This document shows positions 17,626 through 26,523 of a stretch of DNA of 64,000 bases, one piece after another. The notes under the pieces were generated by a model. The model had not been told where the DNA came from and made no database searches. It saw only the letters and a program-made list of their open reading frames with translations. The stretch lies in the NCBI GenBank assembly GCA_017525015.1, contig JAFXUK010000022.1:102682-166681 (forward strand). The letters run 5' to 3'. Made by a program: the position numbers and the translations under genes. This stretch comes from Bacilli bacterium. Its GTDB lineage: Bacteria > Bacillota > Bacilli > RF39 > UBA660. Numbering within the stretch: position 1 is the stretch's first letter; the number at the start of each line of letters is the position of its first letter.

Positions 17626-18531
17626 ATGAGAACAATGATATTTGGAGCAGGATCTGATTTAGGTGTTCATATTGATGGAGCAAGTTTAGGTCCTAAACAA
17701 TTAATGAACGATATAAGTACTTTCTATAAAGGAGAAAGTATGTTATTCCAACAAGATGCCAATATTATTAAAAGTAGAAATTTTGGTGATCGTCGTAAAA
17801 ATGAATATGAAGTAGAAAAATTTAATACTGAGTTATATAAAAATATTGTTAGTAAAATAAAAGAAGAATACTTCCCAATATTAATTGGAGGAGATCATTC
17901 AGTCGCAATCGCATCTGCTCTTGCATCATGCAAAGTAAATATTGATGTAGGAATAATTTGGATAGATGCTCATACTGATTACAATACTTTTGAAACAACA
18001 ATAACAGGAAATATTCATGGATTACCTTTAGCTGCTATTACAGGATATAAATGTAATGAATTAAGATATTATCATGATGGTAAAGTAATTCAACCATCTC
18101 GTACAGTAATAGTTGGTGCTAGAAGTATAGATGATGCAGAAAAAGATAATTTAAGATATGCTGGTGTTACAGTATTCTCAACTCAAGATATAAAAGAAAA
18201 AGGAATAGATGCTGTAATGGATGAAGCCTTTAAAATAGCTGGATATAAAACTAAAGGTGTACATGTAAGTTATGATATTGACGTAATTGATCCATATACT
18301 GCTCCAGGAGTTTCAATTCCTGAGTATGATGGAATATCTGAAGAAGAAGCAATGAAGATTAATGAATACTTAGTAAAACATATAAATGAAATCTTATCAT
18401 TTGATCTTGTTGAATTTAATCCATTAAGAGATCAAGATAGAAGAACTGAACAAATTGCCCTAAACATTTTAACTCAAATTATTAATGCAGCTGAGAAGAA
18501 AAAGAAATGGGAACAAAAAACTTATTATTAA
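17626..18531 (+). CDS. arginase/agmatinase (ureohydrolase) family protein
   Basis: Binuclear manganese hydrolase of guanidino compounds. The three signatures are present: G-G-D-H-S-V near residue 89, D-A-H-T-D-Y-N (normally DAHxDxN) near residue 118, and S-Y-D-I-D-V-I-D-P near residue 224. At 301 aa, with A-R-S-I-D-D-A-E and A-P-G-V-S-I-P, it is more like arginase (RocF) than agmatinase, but substrate cannot be read from sequence. It is a single-gene plus-strand unit between two minus-strand envelope operons, with its own promoter and terminator. Confidence 0.9.
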   Translation: MRTMIFGAGSDLGVHIDGASLGPKQLMNDISTFYKGESMLFQQDANIIKSRNFGDRRKNEYEVEKFNTELYKNIVSKIKEEYFPILIGGDHSVAIASALASCKVNIDVGIIWIDAHTDYNTFETTITGNIHGLPLAAITGYKCNELRYYHDGKVIQPSRTVIVGARSIDDAEKDNLRYAGVTVFSTQDIKEKGIDAVMDEAFKIAGYKTKGVHVSYDIDVIDPYTAPGVSIPEYDGISEEEAMKINEYLVKHINEILSFDLVEFNPLRDQDRRTEQIALNILTQIINAAEKKKKWEQKTYY

Positions 18532-18532
18532 A

Positions 18533-18557
18533 GAAAAACAACACTTGTTGTTTTTTT
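18533..18557 (+). terminator. terminator of the arginase-family gene
   Basis: AAAAACAAC, loop ACTT, GTTGTTTTT followed by more U on the plus strand, directly after the stop codon. Confidence 0.8.
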
Positions 18558-18565
18558 ATTTTGCA

Positions 18566-18594
18566 ATAAAAAAAGTAAGCATTTGCTTACTTTT
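18566..18594 (-). terminator. terminator of ftsA-ftsZ
   Basis: AAAGTAAGCAAATGCTTACTTT hairpin with a seven-U tail on the minus strand, just after the ftsZ stop. It faces the arginase terminator, so the two convergent units are separated by back-to-back terminators. Confidence 0.85.
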
Positions 18595-19756
18595 AATAAT
18601 TTCTATTTCTTAAGAATGAAGGAACTTCATAATCTGCTCCACCAGCAGTATCTCCTTCAGGTTCTTCAGTTAATGTTTCAGGTTGGTAAGAAGTATATTC
18701 TTCTCTAGGAATAGATCTTCTTTGTCCTTGAACTGGATTAGGTTGTGGAATTGGTTGATTAGCTCCATTATTGTATACAGCAGCTTGTTTTTCTTCTTCT
18801 TTTTTCTTTTTATCAAAACCTGTAGCAATAACAGTAACAATAACCTCATCACTTAAGTTCTCATTAATAACAGAACCAAAGATTGTATTAATATCAGTAT
18901 TAGCAGCTTGTCTAACAACTTCTGCAGCTTGTTCAGCTTCGAATAATGTTAAGTTAACTCCACCAGTAATATTGATAATTGCATCAGTAGCACCTTCAAT
19001 TGATTGTTCAAGAAGTGGTGATGAAACAGCTTGTCTAGCAGCTTCTAATGCTCTATCCTCACCCATTCCAATACCGATACCGATAATAGCACGACCAGAG
19101 TCTTCCATAATTGCTTTAACATCTGCAAAGTCCAAGTTAACAAGTCCAACTACAGCAATTAAGTCTGAGATAGATTGAACTCCTCGACGAAGTACATTAT
19201 CAACTTCTTTAAATGCTTCAAGCATTGGAGTTGATTTATCAATAATCTCTCTTAATCTATCATTTGGAATAACGATTAAAGTATCAACATGTTTCTTTAA
19301 TTCTTCAATTCCAGCAAGTGCATTATCCATTCTTCTCTTTCCTTCGAATGAGAATGGTTTAGTTACAATAGCAACTGTTAATGCTCCTAAACCTTGTGCA
19401 ATCTCAGCTACAACAGCAGCAGCACCAGTTCCAGTACCTCCACCCATTCCAGCTGTGATGAATACCATATCTGCACCACTTAAAGCATCTTCAATTTCCT
19501 TTTTAGATTCAACAGCAGATTCTCTACCAACTTCAGGTTTACCACCTGCTCCAAGTCCATCTGTTAAAGTTGCTCCAATTTGAATCTTAACATCTGCTTT
19601 AGATGAATTTAATACTTGTAAATCGGTGTTAGCAGCAATAAACTCTACTCCTTTAACACCTGACTCTATCATACGATTAACAGCGTTTCCACCACCGCCA
19701 CCTAAACCGATGACTTTGATCTTCGCTAATTGATCCATTTCTAGTCCGCCTATCAT
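18593..19756 (-). CDS. ftsZ: cell division GTPase FtsZ
   Basis: Tubulin homologue that forms the Z ring. The nucleotide-binding loop [10 protein letters not shown] near residue 19, the tubulin signature G-G-G-T-G-T-G near residue 106 and the T7 loop N-L-D-F-A-D are intact. After a short variable linker it ends in the conserved peptide V-P-S-F-L-R that binds FtsA and other partners. The start at 19756 is set by a strong AAGGAGG seven bases upstream. It follows ftsA by 12 bp. Confidence 0.98.
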   Translation of the reverse strand: MIGGLEMDQLAKIKVIGLGGGGGNAVNRMIESGVKGVEFIAANTDLQVLNSSKADVKIQIGATLTDGLGAGGKPEVGRESAVESKKEIEDALSGADMVFITAGMGGGTGTGAAAVVAEIAQGLGALTVAIVTKPFSFEGKRRMDNALAGIEELKKHVDTLIVIPNDRLREIIDKSTPMLEAFKEVDNVLRRGVQSISDLIAVVGLVNLDFADVKAIMEDSGRAIIGIGIGMGEDRALEAARQAVSSPLLEQSIEGATDAIINITGGVNLTLFEAEQAAEVVRQAANTDINTIFGSVINENLSDEVIVTVIATGFDKKKKEEEKQAAVYNNGANQPIPQPNPVQGQRRSIPREEYTSYQPETLTEEPEGDTAGGADYEVPSFLRNRNY

Positions 19757-19768
19757 ACTTTTTCCTCC

Positions 19769-21004
19769 TTAATCACCGAAAAAGTGTCCTAACACTTTAT
19801 TATTAATAATATCTGTTATTTCAGAAGCATCAACTTTCTGTATTTTTTCAACATCCTCATCAGAGAACATATTATAAGTTTTACCTCTCAAATCTAGTTT
19901 ATCATGAAAATACTGAATAACACCATAACAACTACTAAATCTATTATGACGAATACCCATTTCGTTTAAGTTACATATTTTAGCAATGAATCCAAATTCT
20001 TGTTCTACAAGATATTGGAACCCTGCCATTTCACTCAAACCACCTGTTATAATTATATAACGTATTTCCCTATTTGTTAAGTTTTTTATTTCATTTTTAG
20101 CAACTTCTAATAACTCTCTAACTCTAGCTTCTACAACCTTAGAAACACTCAATTGATTAACTTCTTTAGAAGCCTCTGAATCAACTTTTAAAGTCCACTC
20201 TTCAGATACATCTGCATAACTTGCAACCGCTACTGCAAACTTCTCTTTCATAATTCTTGAGTCACTTAATTTGCATTTATATACATAAGTTAAATCTTTA
20301 TCTACATTCTTACTACCCATTGGAATAAATCCATTCTTAATTTGAATTCCTCTATTAAATATTGAAATATTAGTAGACTCTTCTCCAATATTAATAACAG
20401 CTCCAACAAGTTCGTCATATTTAGAATCTTTTATGGAATAATAATCTCCATAAGAACTATAACAAATATCAATAGTTTCTAATCCAGCTAATTTTAATAC
20501 TTCAAGCATCTTATATAAAGGCTCTTTAGGAGTAGTACTAACAACTACTCTAGCATTCATATGTTTACCCTTCATTCCCTTAGGGTCAGATACACTAGAC
20601 TCATCATCTATATTAAAATTAATTGGCATAGCCGTAACTAACTCTTCACTATCAAAATCAACATTTTTAAGTGCACTAGCAATAACATTACTAACATCTG
20701 CTCCAGTAATATTCTCACTGTCCTCAACATCAGCTTCTCCAATAACAATATCCATAGTACAGTTCTCTGGAGGTACACAAGCAATAACCTTAGTAATCTT
20801 CATTCCAAGCATTTCACTAGCTTCTTTAATTGCACTTTTACAAGAAGATACAGCAGATTTCATATCAGAAATAAAACCATTCTTTATTCCAGAAGAAGGT
20901 TTACTAGTACATGCTAAAACATGATATTTCTGATCTATCTTTTCACAAACGATAATTTTAACACTATCTGAACCTAAATCTATTCCAGCATAAATATCAC
21001 TCAT
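19769..21004 (-). CDS. ftsA: cell division protein FtsA
   Basis: Actin-like protein tethering FtsZ to the membrane. Motifs are Y-A-G-I-D-L-G-S-D-S-V-K at the start (phosphate 1), I-N-I-G-E-E-S-T near residue 206 (phosphate 2) and I-I-I-T-G-G-L-S-E-M near residue 338 (adenosine site). Start placed at the ATG at 21004, 9 bases after AGGAG; an in-frame TTG three codons earlier is too close to that site. The last residues (V-L-G-H-F-F-G-D) could be a weak membrane-targeting helix. About 411 aa, normal. Confidence 0.96.
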   Translation of the reverse strand: MSDIYAGIDLGSDSVKIIVCEKIDQKYHVLACTSKPSSGIKNGFISDMKSAVSSCKSAIKEASEMLGMKITKVIACVPPENCTMDIVIGEADVEDSENITGADVSNVIASALKNVDFDSEELVTAMPINFNIDDESSVSDPKGMKGKHMNARVVVSTTPKEPLYKMLEVLKLAGLETIDICYSSYGDYYSIKDSKYDELVGAVINIGEESTNISIFNRGIQIKNGFIPMGSKNVDKDLTYVYKCKLSDSRIMKEKFAVAVASYADVSEEWTLKVDSEASKEVNQLSVSKVVEARVRELLEVAKNEIKNLTNREIRYIIITGGLSEMAGFQYLVEQEFGFIAKICNLNEMGIRHNRFSSCYGVIQYFHDKLDLRGKTYNMFSDEDVEKIQKVDASEITDIINNKVLGHFFGD

Positions 21005-21031
21005 GAAATTCAACTCCTATCTTCAAACTTT

Positions 21032-21059
21032 ATTATACTATAATTTCCTTCTTTTGCAA
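21032..21059 (-). promoter_or_regulatory. promoter of ftsA-ftsZ
   Basis: TTGCAA (21059-21054), 16-bp spacer, TATAAT (21037-21032), directly after the stop of the upstream membrane protein and 28 bp before the ftsA ATG. It lets ftsAZ be expressed separately from murG-murB-divIB. Confidence 0.7.
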
Positions 21060-21066
21060 AGAATTA

Positions 21067-22371
21067 TTATTCTTTATAATAAACTTCAAAAGAAGAAATC
21101 TGGTATTTTAATTCACTATTTTCTCTAATATAATCATATATCTCATGACAATACTGTATATTAGGATGATATTCTACATAAAAATATACATCATGCATAT
21201 CTTTAACTTTATTTATCATAGTATCTATTCCCTTATATCCAAAATTACCATATAAAGGAATATCAAAATAAGTAATATCATGGTCACTAGCTATATCATA
21301 AAACATATTAGTAAATGCAAACATATAAGCATTATCTTTCTCTTTATAATCTCTATATACACTCTTAATCTCACTCAAAAACTCTTTATCATGTAAGTAC
21401 CCAGTAAAGTGAGGTAAATTACTAAAAGAACTATTCTTATATATTGGATAATTAATATAAATATTAAATCCAATAAAGAAAACACTTAAAAGTATACAAG
21501 CTAAATAAAACTGTTTATTAACATCTTTTATTTTTAATAAAATATATATCAAAAATATAACCCATAAATAATGAAAATGAAAGAAATCTACTATTGGATA
21601 TACAAAGAATATACTTCCAAGTAAATAATAAGTTAAAGGGTTTTTATAATCTTTCTTAATATTCCATAAAGTATAGATTAAAATTAAAACACTTAAAACT
21701 ATTATAAAAATACTTTTATAGTTATTATGACCACCAAAATCAAATAATCCCATTACTGATAAATTAATAAAACTATTAAATGAACCAGTAATTAATAAAT
21801 AAAGTAAAAATAATAATCCAGGTCCAATCATCCCAACTATTCTTTTACCCATTCTCTTAAATTTAAAAGTAGAAATTAATGAGCATAAAACAATAACTGC
21901 TCCCATAGTATGTTTAGTTAAAACAAGTAATCCAAGAACTAATCCAATTAAATAATCATTCTTATTCTCTTTTTCTAAATACATTAATAAAAGAATAAAT
22001 AACATAACTAAAAAATTATAGTTAGGAAAGAATAAATAAAATAATCCAAATCCTGCAAAAGGAATAATCATAATACTCTTATTCCCTACCATCTTATCAA
22101 TCAAGTAATAACAAATTACTCCTATTAAACTCTGAGCAATTAAAAACATAATATATTGATCCCATATAAGTAAAAACAAACTCATAATGAATGGATATAA
22201 TGGAGTCGTAATAATATTAAAATCTTTATAAGGAATTTCCCCTATCCTAATCGCATGAGCCATTCCATAGTTCCATATATTATCTGTATTGTTATAACCA
22301 AATAATAATATACATAGAAAAAAGAATATAAAAACTAAAATGTATTTATAATTCTTTTTAATAAAACTCAT
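21067..22371 (-). CDS. GT-C-like polytopic membrane protein, copy B (434 aa)
   Basis: About ten or more transmembrane helices with an early extracytoplasmic loop reading Y-G-M-A-H-A-I-R-I-G-E-I-P-Y-K-D-F-N and T-P-L-Y-P-F. This resembles GT-C fold glycosyltransferases of the PMT/GT39 type, which use lipid-phosphate sugars. The acidic residue before the H in the first loop, usual for catalysis, is not obvious, so activity is uncertain. It is a diverged duplicate of the gene just upstream and lies inside a division operon, 4 bp from its twin. Confidence 0.7.
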   Translation of the reverse strand: MSFIKKNYKYILVFIFFFLCILLFGYNNTDNIWNYGMAHAIRIGEIPYKDFNIITTPLYPFIMSLFLLIWDQYIMFLIAQSLIGVICYYLIDKMVGNKSIMIIPFAGFGLFYLFFPNYNFLVMLFILLLMYLEKENKNDYLIGLVLGLLVLTKHTMGAVIVLCSLISTFKFKRMGKRIVGMIGPGLLFLLYLLITGSFNSFINLSVMGLFDFGGHNNYKSIFIIVLSVLILIYTLWNIKKDYKNPLTYYLLGSIFFVYPIVDFFHFHYLWVIFLIYILLKIKDVNKQFYLACILLSVFFIGFNIYINYPIYKNSSFSNLPHFTGYLHDKEFLSEIKSVYRDYKEKDNAYMFAFTNMFYDIASDHDITYFDIPLYGNFGYKGIDTMINKVKDMHDVYFYVEYHPNIQYCHEIYDYIRENSELKYQISSFEVYYKE

Positions 22372-22375
22372 ATTA

Positions 22376-23683
22376 TCACTTCCTATAATAATAAATATTA
22401 AATGTTGAAACAGAATCTACTAAGTGACTATTTTCTATTATATAATCACATAGTTTAGTATCAAATTGACTCACAGAAGAATTAGAATACTTCTTAGAAA
22501 TAAAATAATAAGTATCATCTTCTAATTTATTAATCATATTATCAGTACCTAAATGTCCATAATTACCAGTTAAAGGTACATCAAAATATGTTATTTTCTT
22601 ATCTAATACAATATCATAAAATACTCCATTAGGATCAATCATAATAGAATTAGGATATTTTTTATAACTATCTAATACTTTAGAAAAACGATTATGTCCA
22701 CTAATAAACATTGGAAAATGATTAAAGTTTTGAATATAAAAAGGAGTATAAGATATTTTTACAAACAAATACGTAAATACACAAAGTAAACAAACTAAAA
22801 ATGTATTAAATAAATAATAATTTAAACGTATATTTTTTCTTACAAATATAATAAGTAAGAAAAATAATAATGCGCAAGCACTATGATTAAAATCAAAGAT
22901 AGGAATCATAAAAGCAAGAGTACCAATTCCATAAAATGATAAGTATTTATCACGACTCTTACCTTTAAAAATATCATAAATATAATAAACAAACATTAAT
23001 ATAAATATGATAATAAATAACATAGATGACTCTTTATTTTTAGAACCAAAATCAAATAAACCTAAAAAAGTTAAATCAATAAATGCATATAAAGATTTAG
23101 TAATTACTAAGTATATAGCAAAAATAATAGTAGGAATAATTACTCCAGTAATTCTTTTTAAACAAGCTTTAATGTCTCTTCTATATAACAAACTACAAAG
23201 TATTATAGGTACTCCTATAGAATGTTTAGTTAGTAATAATAATCCTAAAAATAATCCTATTAAATAATCATTCTTTTTATTCTTTTCTAAATATAAAATA
23301 ATCATTATTAATAATTTACAAAATAAATTATATGAAGGACATACTACATCAAATAAAGGTAATAAACAAATTAAAAAATAAGTAAAAAAATGTTTTTCAA
23401 TAATTTTATCTGCAAAGAAAAAAATCATAGTAAATATTAAACTATTTACTATTGTAAAAGTTAAATAACTATCATAAAAGAGTAAAAAAAAGGAATGCAC
23501 AAAAGGATATAAAGGAGTAGATACCATATTAAAATCTATATATGGTATTTCTCCCATAATAATTGCATGTGCCATTCCATATTGAGTTGGTCCATCATAA
23601 AAACGATCAATAAACAAAAAATTAATGATCAAACTAAGAATAAAAATTAATAAATATTTGTAATTCTTCTTGATAAACTTCAT
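22376..23683 (-). CDS. GT-C-like polytopic membrane protein, copy A (435 aa)
   Basis: Paralogue of the next gene along nearly the whole length: both begin Met-x-Phe-Ile-Lys-Lys-Asn-Tyr-Lys-Tyr and share Y-G-M-A-H-A-I, G-E-I-P-Y, T-P-L-Y-P-F, K-N-D-Y-L-I-G-L and L-L-T-K-H. Predicted glycosyltransferase-like or polyprenyl-sugar-dependent membrane enzyme. It starts 2 bp after the divIB stop, with GGAG from the end of that gene as ribosome binding site. Substrate unknown. Confidence 0.7.
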   Translation of the reverse strand: MKFIKKNYKYLLIFILSLIINFLFIDRFYDGPTQYGMAHAIIMGEIPYIDFNMVSTPLYPFVHSFFLLFYDSYLTFTIVNSLIFTMIFFFADKIIEKHFFTYFLICLLPLFDVVCPSYNLFCKLLIMIILYLEKNKKNDYLIGLFLGLLLLTKHSIGVPIILCSLLYRRDIKACLKRITGVIIPTIIFAIYLVITKSLYAFIDLTFLGLFDFGSKNKESSMLFIIIFILMFVYYIYDIFKGKSRDKYLSFYGIGTLAFMIPIFDFNHSACALLFFLLIIFVRKNIRLNYYLFNTFLVCLLCVFTYLFVKISYTPFYIQNFNHFPMFISGHNRFSKVLDSYKKYPNSIMIDPNGVFYDIVLDKKITYFDVPLTGNYGHLGTDNMINKLEDDTYYFISKKYSNSSVSQFDTKLCDYIIENSHLVDSVSTFNIYYYRK

Positions 23684-23685
23684 TT

Positions 23686-24375
23686 CTACTCCATAATTTT
23701 AAAGTGATTTCCAGAATCTAAATATAATATTCCTTTATGTCCTTCTAATTGAGCTAATACTTCATTATAATGATTAATCATCTTAAACTTAGTTAAAGTT
23801 AAATAAACCATATTACCATCATCCATATATAGTAAGAATCTATCTTTATCATAATCATTAGGTTTATATTCAATATCACTAATTTTAGATAATGTATCTT
23901 CTTTAACCTTACTCATACCTGTAATAAATTTATTATATTTTGTATCAGGTACATAATTAAGAAGTCTAGGGACTCTAAACTCATGACTAATTTCTTCATC
24001 TACTACTCCCTGACTATTTTCAAATATATATTTATTTTGATTAATATCATAGAATAAAGGTTTTTCTTCAAGAACATCAACTTCTAAAACAAATCCCCAT
24101 TTCTTATGCATCTTACAACTATGAACATAATTTGATTTTAATAATTTCTTACAAGCTTTACTTTTACTAAGTAATATAAATGATGGATAATCTTTTATAC
24201 CAGCTCTTTCTAGAATATAATCATCTTTTAAATAAGAAGTACCTTTAATAATAATATTATTAATAGGTTCTTCTAAAATTAATTTCACACCAAAAAATAG
24301 TCCAGCTAAAACGAGAAGAACTAATAATAAATTAATAAATTTAATTTTCGTTTTCTTGACTATTTTTGTCCCCAT
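23686..24375 (-). CDS. cell division protein DivIB/FtsQ
   Basis: Bitopic divisome protein: a short basic cytoplasmic tail, one transmembrane segment (about residues 12-32) and an extracytoplasmic POTRA domain (about 37-105; I-I-I-K-G-T-S-Y-L-K-D-D-Y-I is the usual N-G-x-x-x-x-S motif in altered form), then the beta domain (to about 225). It binds FtsL and DivIC. The ATG at 24375 follows GGGAG by 5 bases and the murB stop by 2; an upstream TTG is not needed. Confidence 0.9.
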   Translation of the reverse strand: MGTKIVKKTKIKFINLLLVLLVLAGLFFGVKLILEEPINNIIIKGTSYLKDDYILERAGIKDYPSFILLSKSKACKKLLKSNYVHSCKMHKKWGFVLEVDVLEEKPLFYDINQNKYIFENSQGVVDEEISHEFRVPRLLNYVPDTKYNKFITGMSKVKEDTLSKISDIEYKPNDYDKDRFLLYMDDGNMVYLTLTKFKMINHYNEVLAQLEGHKGILYLDSGNHFKIME

Positions 24376-24377
24376 AT

Positions 24378-25286
24378 TTACTCCCAATTAACAAATTCTT
24401 GTTCGCACTTCATATCTATTCCATATTCTTTTAATACTTTATCATGACAAGTATCAATTAAATATTTAATATCACTAGCCTTAGCATCTTTATAATTAAC
24501 AATGAAATTAGCATGCTTATCACTAACCATTGCTCCACCCTTATGAGTACCTTTAAGTCCTACATCTTCAATTAACTTACCAGCAAAATTATCAGGAGGA
24601 TTTCTAAATACAGATCCTGCTGAAGGATACTCTAAAGGTTGAGATTCTAGTCTTCTTTGTCTACGATCTCTTATAACTTCTTCAATTGCATCTTTCTTAC
24701 CATGCTTTAATTCAATAACTACTTCTAAACAAACATATCCAGGATGAGTCTGTAAGAAAGAACTACGATAATGGAATTGTAATTCTTTATTAACAAGAGT
24801 TACTACCTTCATATCAGGCGTTAATACTTTAACAGATTCTACAACATAACCCATATCAGACTTATAAGCACCAGCATTCATATAGATTGCTCCACCTACA
24901 GTTCCAGGAATACCAGCAGCAAATTCAAGTCCTGTAAGACCCTTTTTAGCAGCTAATAAACTAAGTTTAATTAATGAGTAACCCGCTCCTACTCTAATCT
25001 TTCTCTTATTAATAAATTTAATTTTATCAAATTCATTAAGTCGAATTAAGACTCCTTCATAAGTATTATCACTAAATAATAAATTAGATCCATTTCCTAA
25101 TATCTTATGAGGTACTCTTCTTTCTTTAAGAAAAGAAAGCAAATTAATTAAAGACTTAACATTTTTAGGATAAATTATACATCTAGCAGTACCACCACAA
25201 CGATAAGTAGTATATTTCTTTAAAGAAACATCTTCTTCCATTTTACCTACATCAAGTAATTTAATCTCCTCTATTATTTCTTTCAT
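24378..25286 (-). CDS. murB: UDP-N-acetylenolpyruvoylglucosamine reductase MurB
   Basis: FAD enzyme that reduces UDP-GlcNAc-enolpyruvate to UDP-MurNAc. FAD-binding residues are seen in L-G-N-G-S-N-L-L and A-A-G-I-P-G-T-V-G-G-A-I-Y-M-N-A-G-A-Y, the active-site serine region in Y-P-S-A-G-S-V-F-R-N-P, and the C-terminal glutamate in C-E-Q-E-F-V. 302 aa and the Y-R-S-S-F-L motif fit the shorter type found in Firmicutes. It lies between murG and divIB, as in Bacillus. Confidence 0.97.
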   Translation of the reverse strand: MKEIIEEIKLLDVGKMEEDVSLKKYTTYRCGGTARCIIYPKNVKSLINLLSFLKERRVPHKILGNGSNLLFSDNTYEGVLIRLNEFDKIKFINKRKIRVGAGYSLIKLSLLAAKKGLTGLEFAAGIPGTVGGAIYMNAGAYKSDMGYVVESVKVLTPDMKVVTLVNKELQFHYRSSFLQTHPGYVCLEVVIELKHGKKDAIEEVIRDRRQRRLESQPLEYPSAGSVFRNPPDNFAGKLIEDVGLKGTHKGGAMVSDKHANFIVNYKDAKASDIKYLIDTCHDKVLKEYGIDMKCEQEFVNWE

Positions 25287-25290
25287 AAAA

Positions 25291-26367
25291 TCACCTTACT
25301 AATTTTTTAATTTCTTCATAAATTCTAGTTGCTGAATCATCTATTCCAAGTTCTCTACTGCTCTTAGACATTTTATCATAGTACTCACTATCATCAAGTA
25401 ATTTTTCAATTTCTGTAATAATTGTTTTACTAGAAAACTCTTCTTCAGTAACAATTACACAAGCTCCTCTATCTTCAAGTTCCTTAGCATTCTTATATTG
25501 ATGATTATTTGTAACATAAGGACTAGGAACAAGTATTGCAGGTAGTCCAATAGCAGTAATCTCCGCAATAGTACTAGCTCCAGCTCTAGACACCATTAAA
25601 TCAGTATCTTTCATTAAATTAATTAAATTATCCATAAAAGGAACAATTTTAACATTATCAGAAACATTAATATCTTTATAATTATCATAGTAATTTTTAC
25701 CAGTAATAATTAAAGCTTGATAATCTTTATTATTAAAACTAGGAATTAATTCTTTAATCTTTTCAGTCATTGTAGTACTTCCTAAAGATCCCATAACTAC
25801 AATAACAAGTTTTTTATCTTTACTAAATCCAATAGTTTCTCGAGATAATACATCTACTTTCATAATCTCTTCACTTCTAGGATTTCCTGTATAATGAACT
25901 TTATCTTTAGGAAATAACTCTAAACTATTAGGAAGTGATACACATATAGAATCACTAAATCTACTAATAAATTTATTAGATAATCCCGGAATAGAATTTT
26001 GTTCATGTATTAAAGTTGGTACATGTAATTTATGAGCTGCATATAAAACAGGTGCTGTAATATATCCTCCAGCTCCAATAACTATATCAGGTTGAAATTC
26101 TTTAATTAATTCTTTACTTCTTTTAATCGCATTTAAAAATTTACGACAAACAGAAAAATTAGAAAAAATATTCTTTCTATTTAATCCACTCATAGGAATA
26201 CCTTCAAATCTAATTCCTAGTTTTGGAATAATATCTTTTTCCATTCTGTCTGTTGTACCTATATATAAGAATTCAGCGTCTACGCAATTCTCTTTAATTT
26301 TATTAATAATCGCAATTGCTGGATAAATATGTCCACCAGTACCTCCAGCCGCAACAACAACTTTCAT
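25291..26367 (-). CDS. murG: UDP-GlcNAc:lipid I N-acetylglucosaminyltransferase MurG
   Basis: Membrane-associated GT-B glycosyltransferase that makes lipid II. The N-terminal loop A-A-G-G-T-G-G-H-I-Y-P-A, the H-E-Q-N-S-I-P-G motif near residue 128 and the donor-site region S-R-A-G-A-S-T-I-A-E near residue 260 are intact; 358 aa is usual. GGAG lies 9 bases before the ATG. First gene of the murG-murB-divIB-GT-C-GT-C(-ftsA-ftsZ) run. Confidence 0.97.
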   Translation of the reverse strand: MKVVVAAGGTGGHIYPAIAIINKIKENCVDAEFLYIGTTDRMEKDIIPKLGIRFEGIPMSGLNRKNIFSNFSVCRKFLNAIKRSKELIKEFQPDIVIGAGGYITAPVLYAAHKLHVPTLIHEQNSIPGLSNKFISRFSDSICVSLPNSLELFPKDKVHYTGNPRSEEIMKVDVLSRETIGFSKDKKLVIVVMGSLGSTTMTEKIKELIPSFNNKDYQALIITGKNYYDNYKDINVSDNVKIVPFMDNLINLMKDTDLMVSRAGASTIAEITAIGLPAILVPSPYVTNNHQYKNAKELEDRGACVIVTEEEFSSKTIITEIEKLLDDSEYYDKMSKSSRELGIDDSATRIYEEIKKLVR

Positions 26368-26388
26368 AGAATCCTCTCCATTAACAAA

Positions 26389-26445
26389 ATTATACCATAT
26401 TTTAAAGTGAAATATGGCTATTTATATTGATAAAATTTCACTTTA
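26389..26445 (-). promoter_or_regulatory. murG promoter region with an 11-bp inverted repeat
   Basis: A TATAAT (26394-26389) stands 21 bp before murG with no good -35 hexamer. Overlapping the spacer and upstream region is a perfect 11-bp inverted repeat, TAAAGTGAAAT (26403-26413) and ATTTCACTTTA (26435-26445), with a 21-bp gap. The weak -35 together with the symmetrical sequence suggests a binding site for a regulator, which could also act on the divergent tmcAL gene. Confidence 0.5.
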
Positions 26446-26523
26446 CATTATATTAAAAAATAAAAAGATTAGAACTATATAAAGTTTTATGTTAAAATAT
26501 ACTCAAAAGAAAAGAGGAATACT

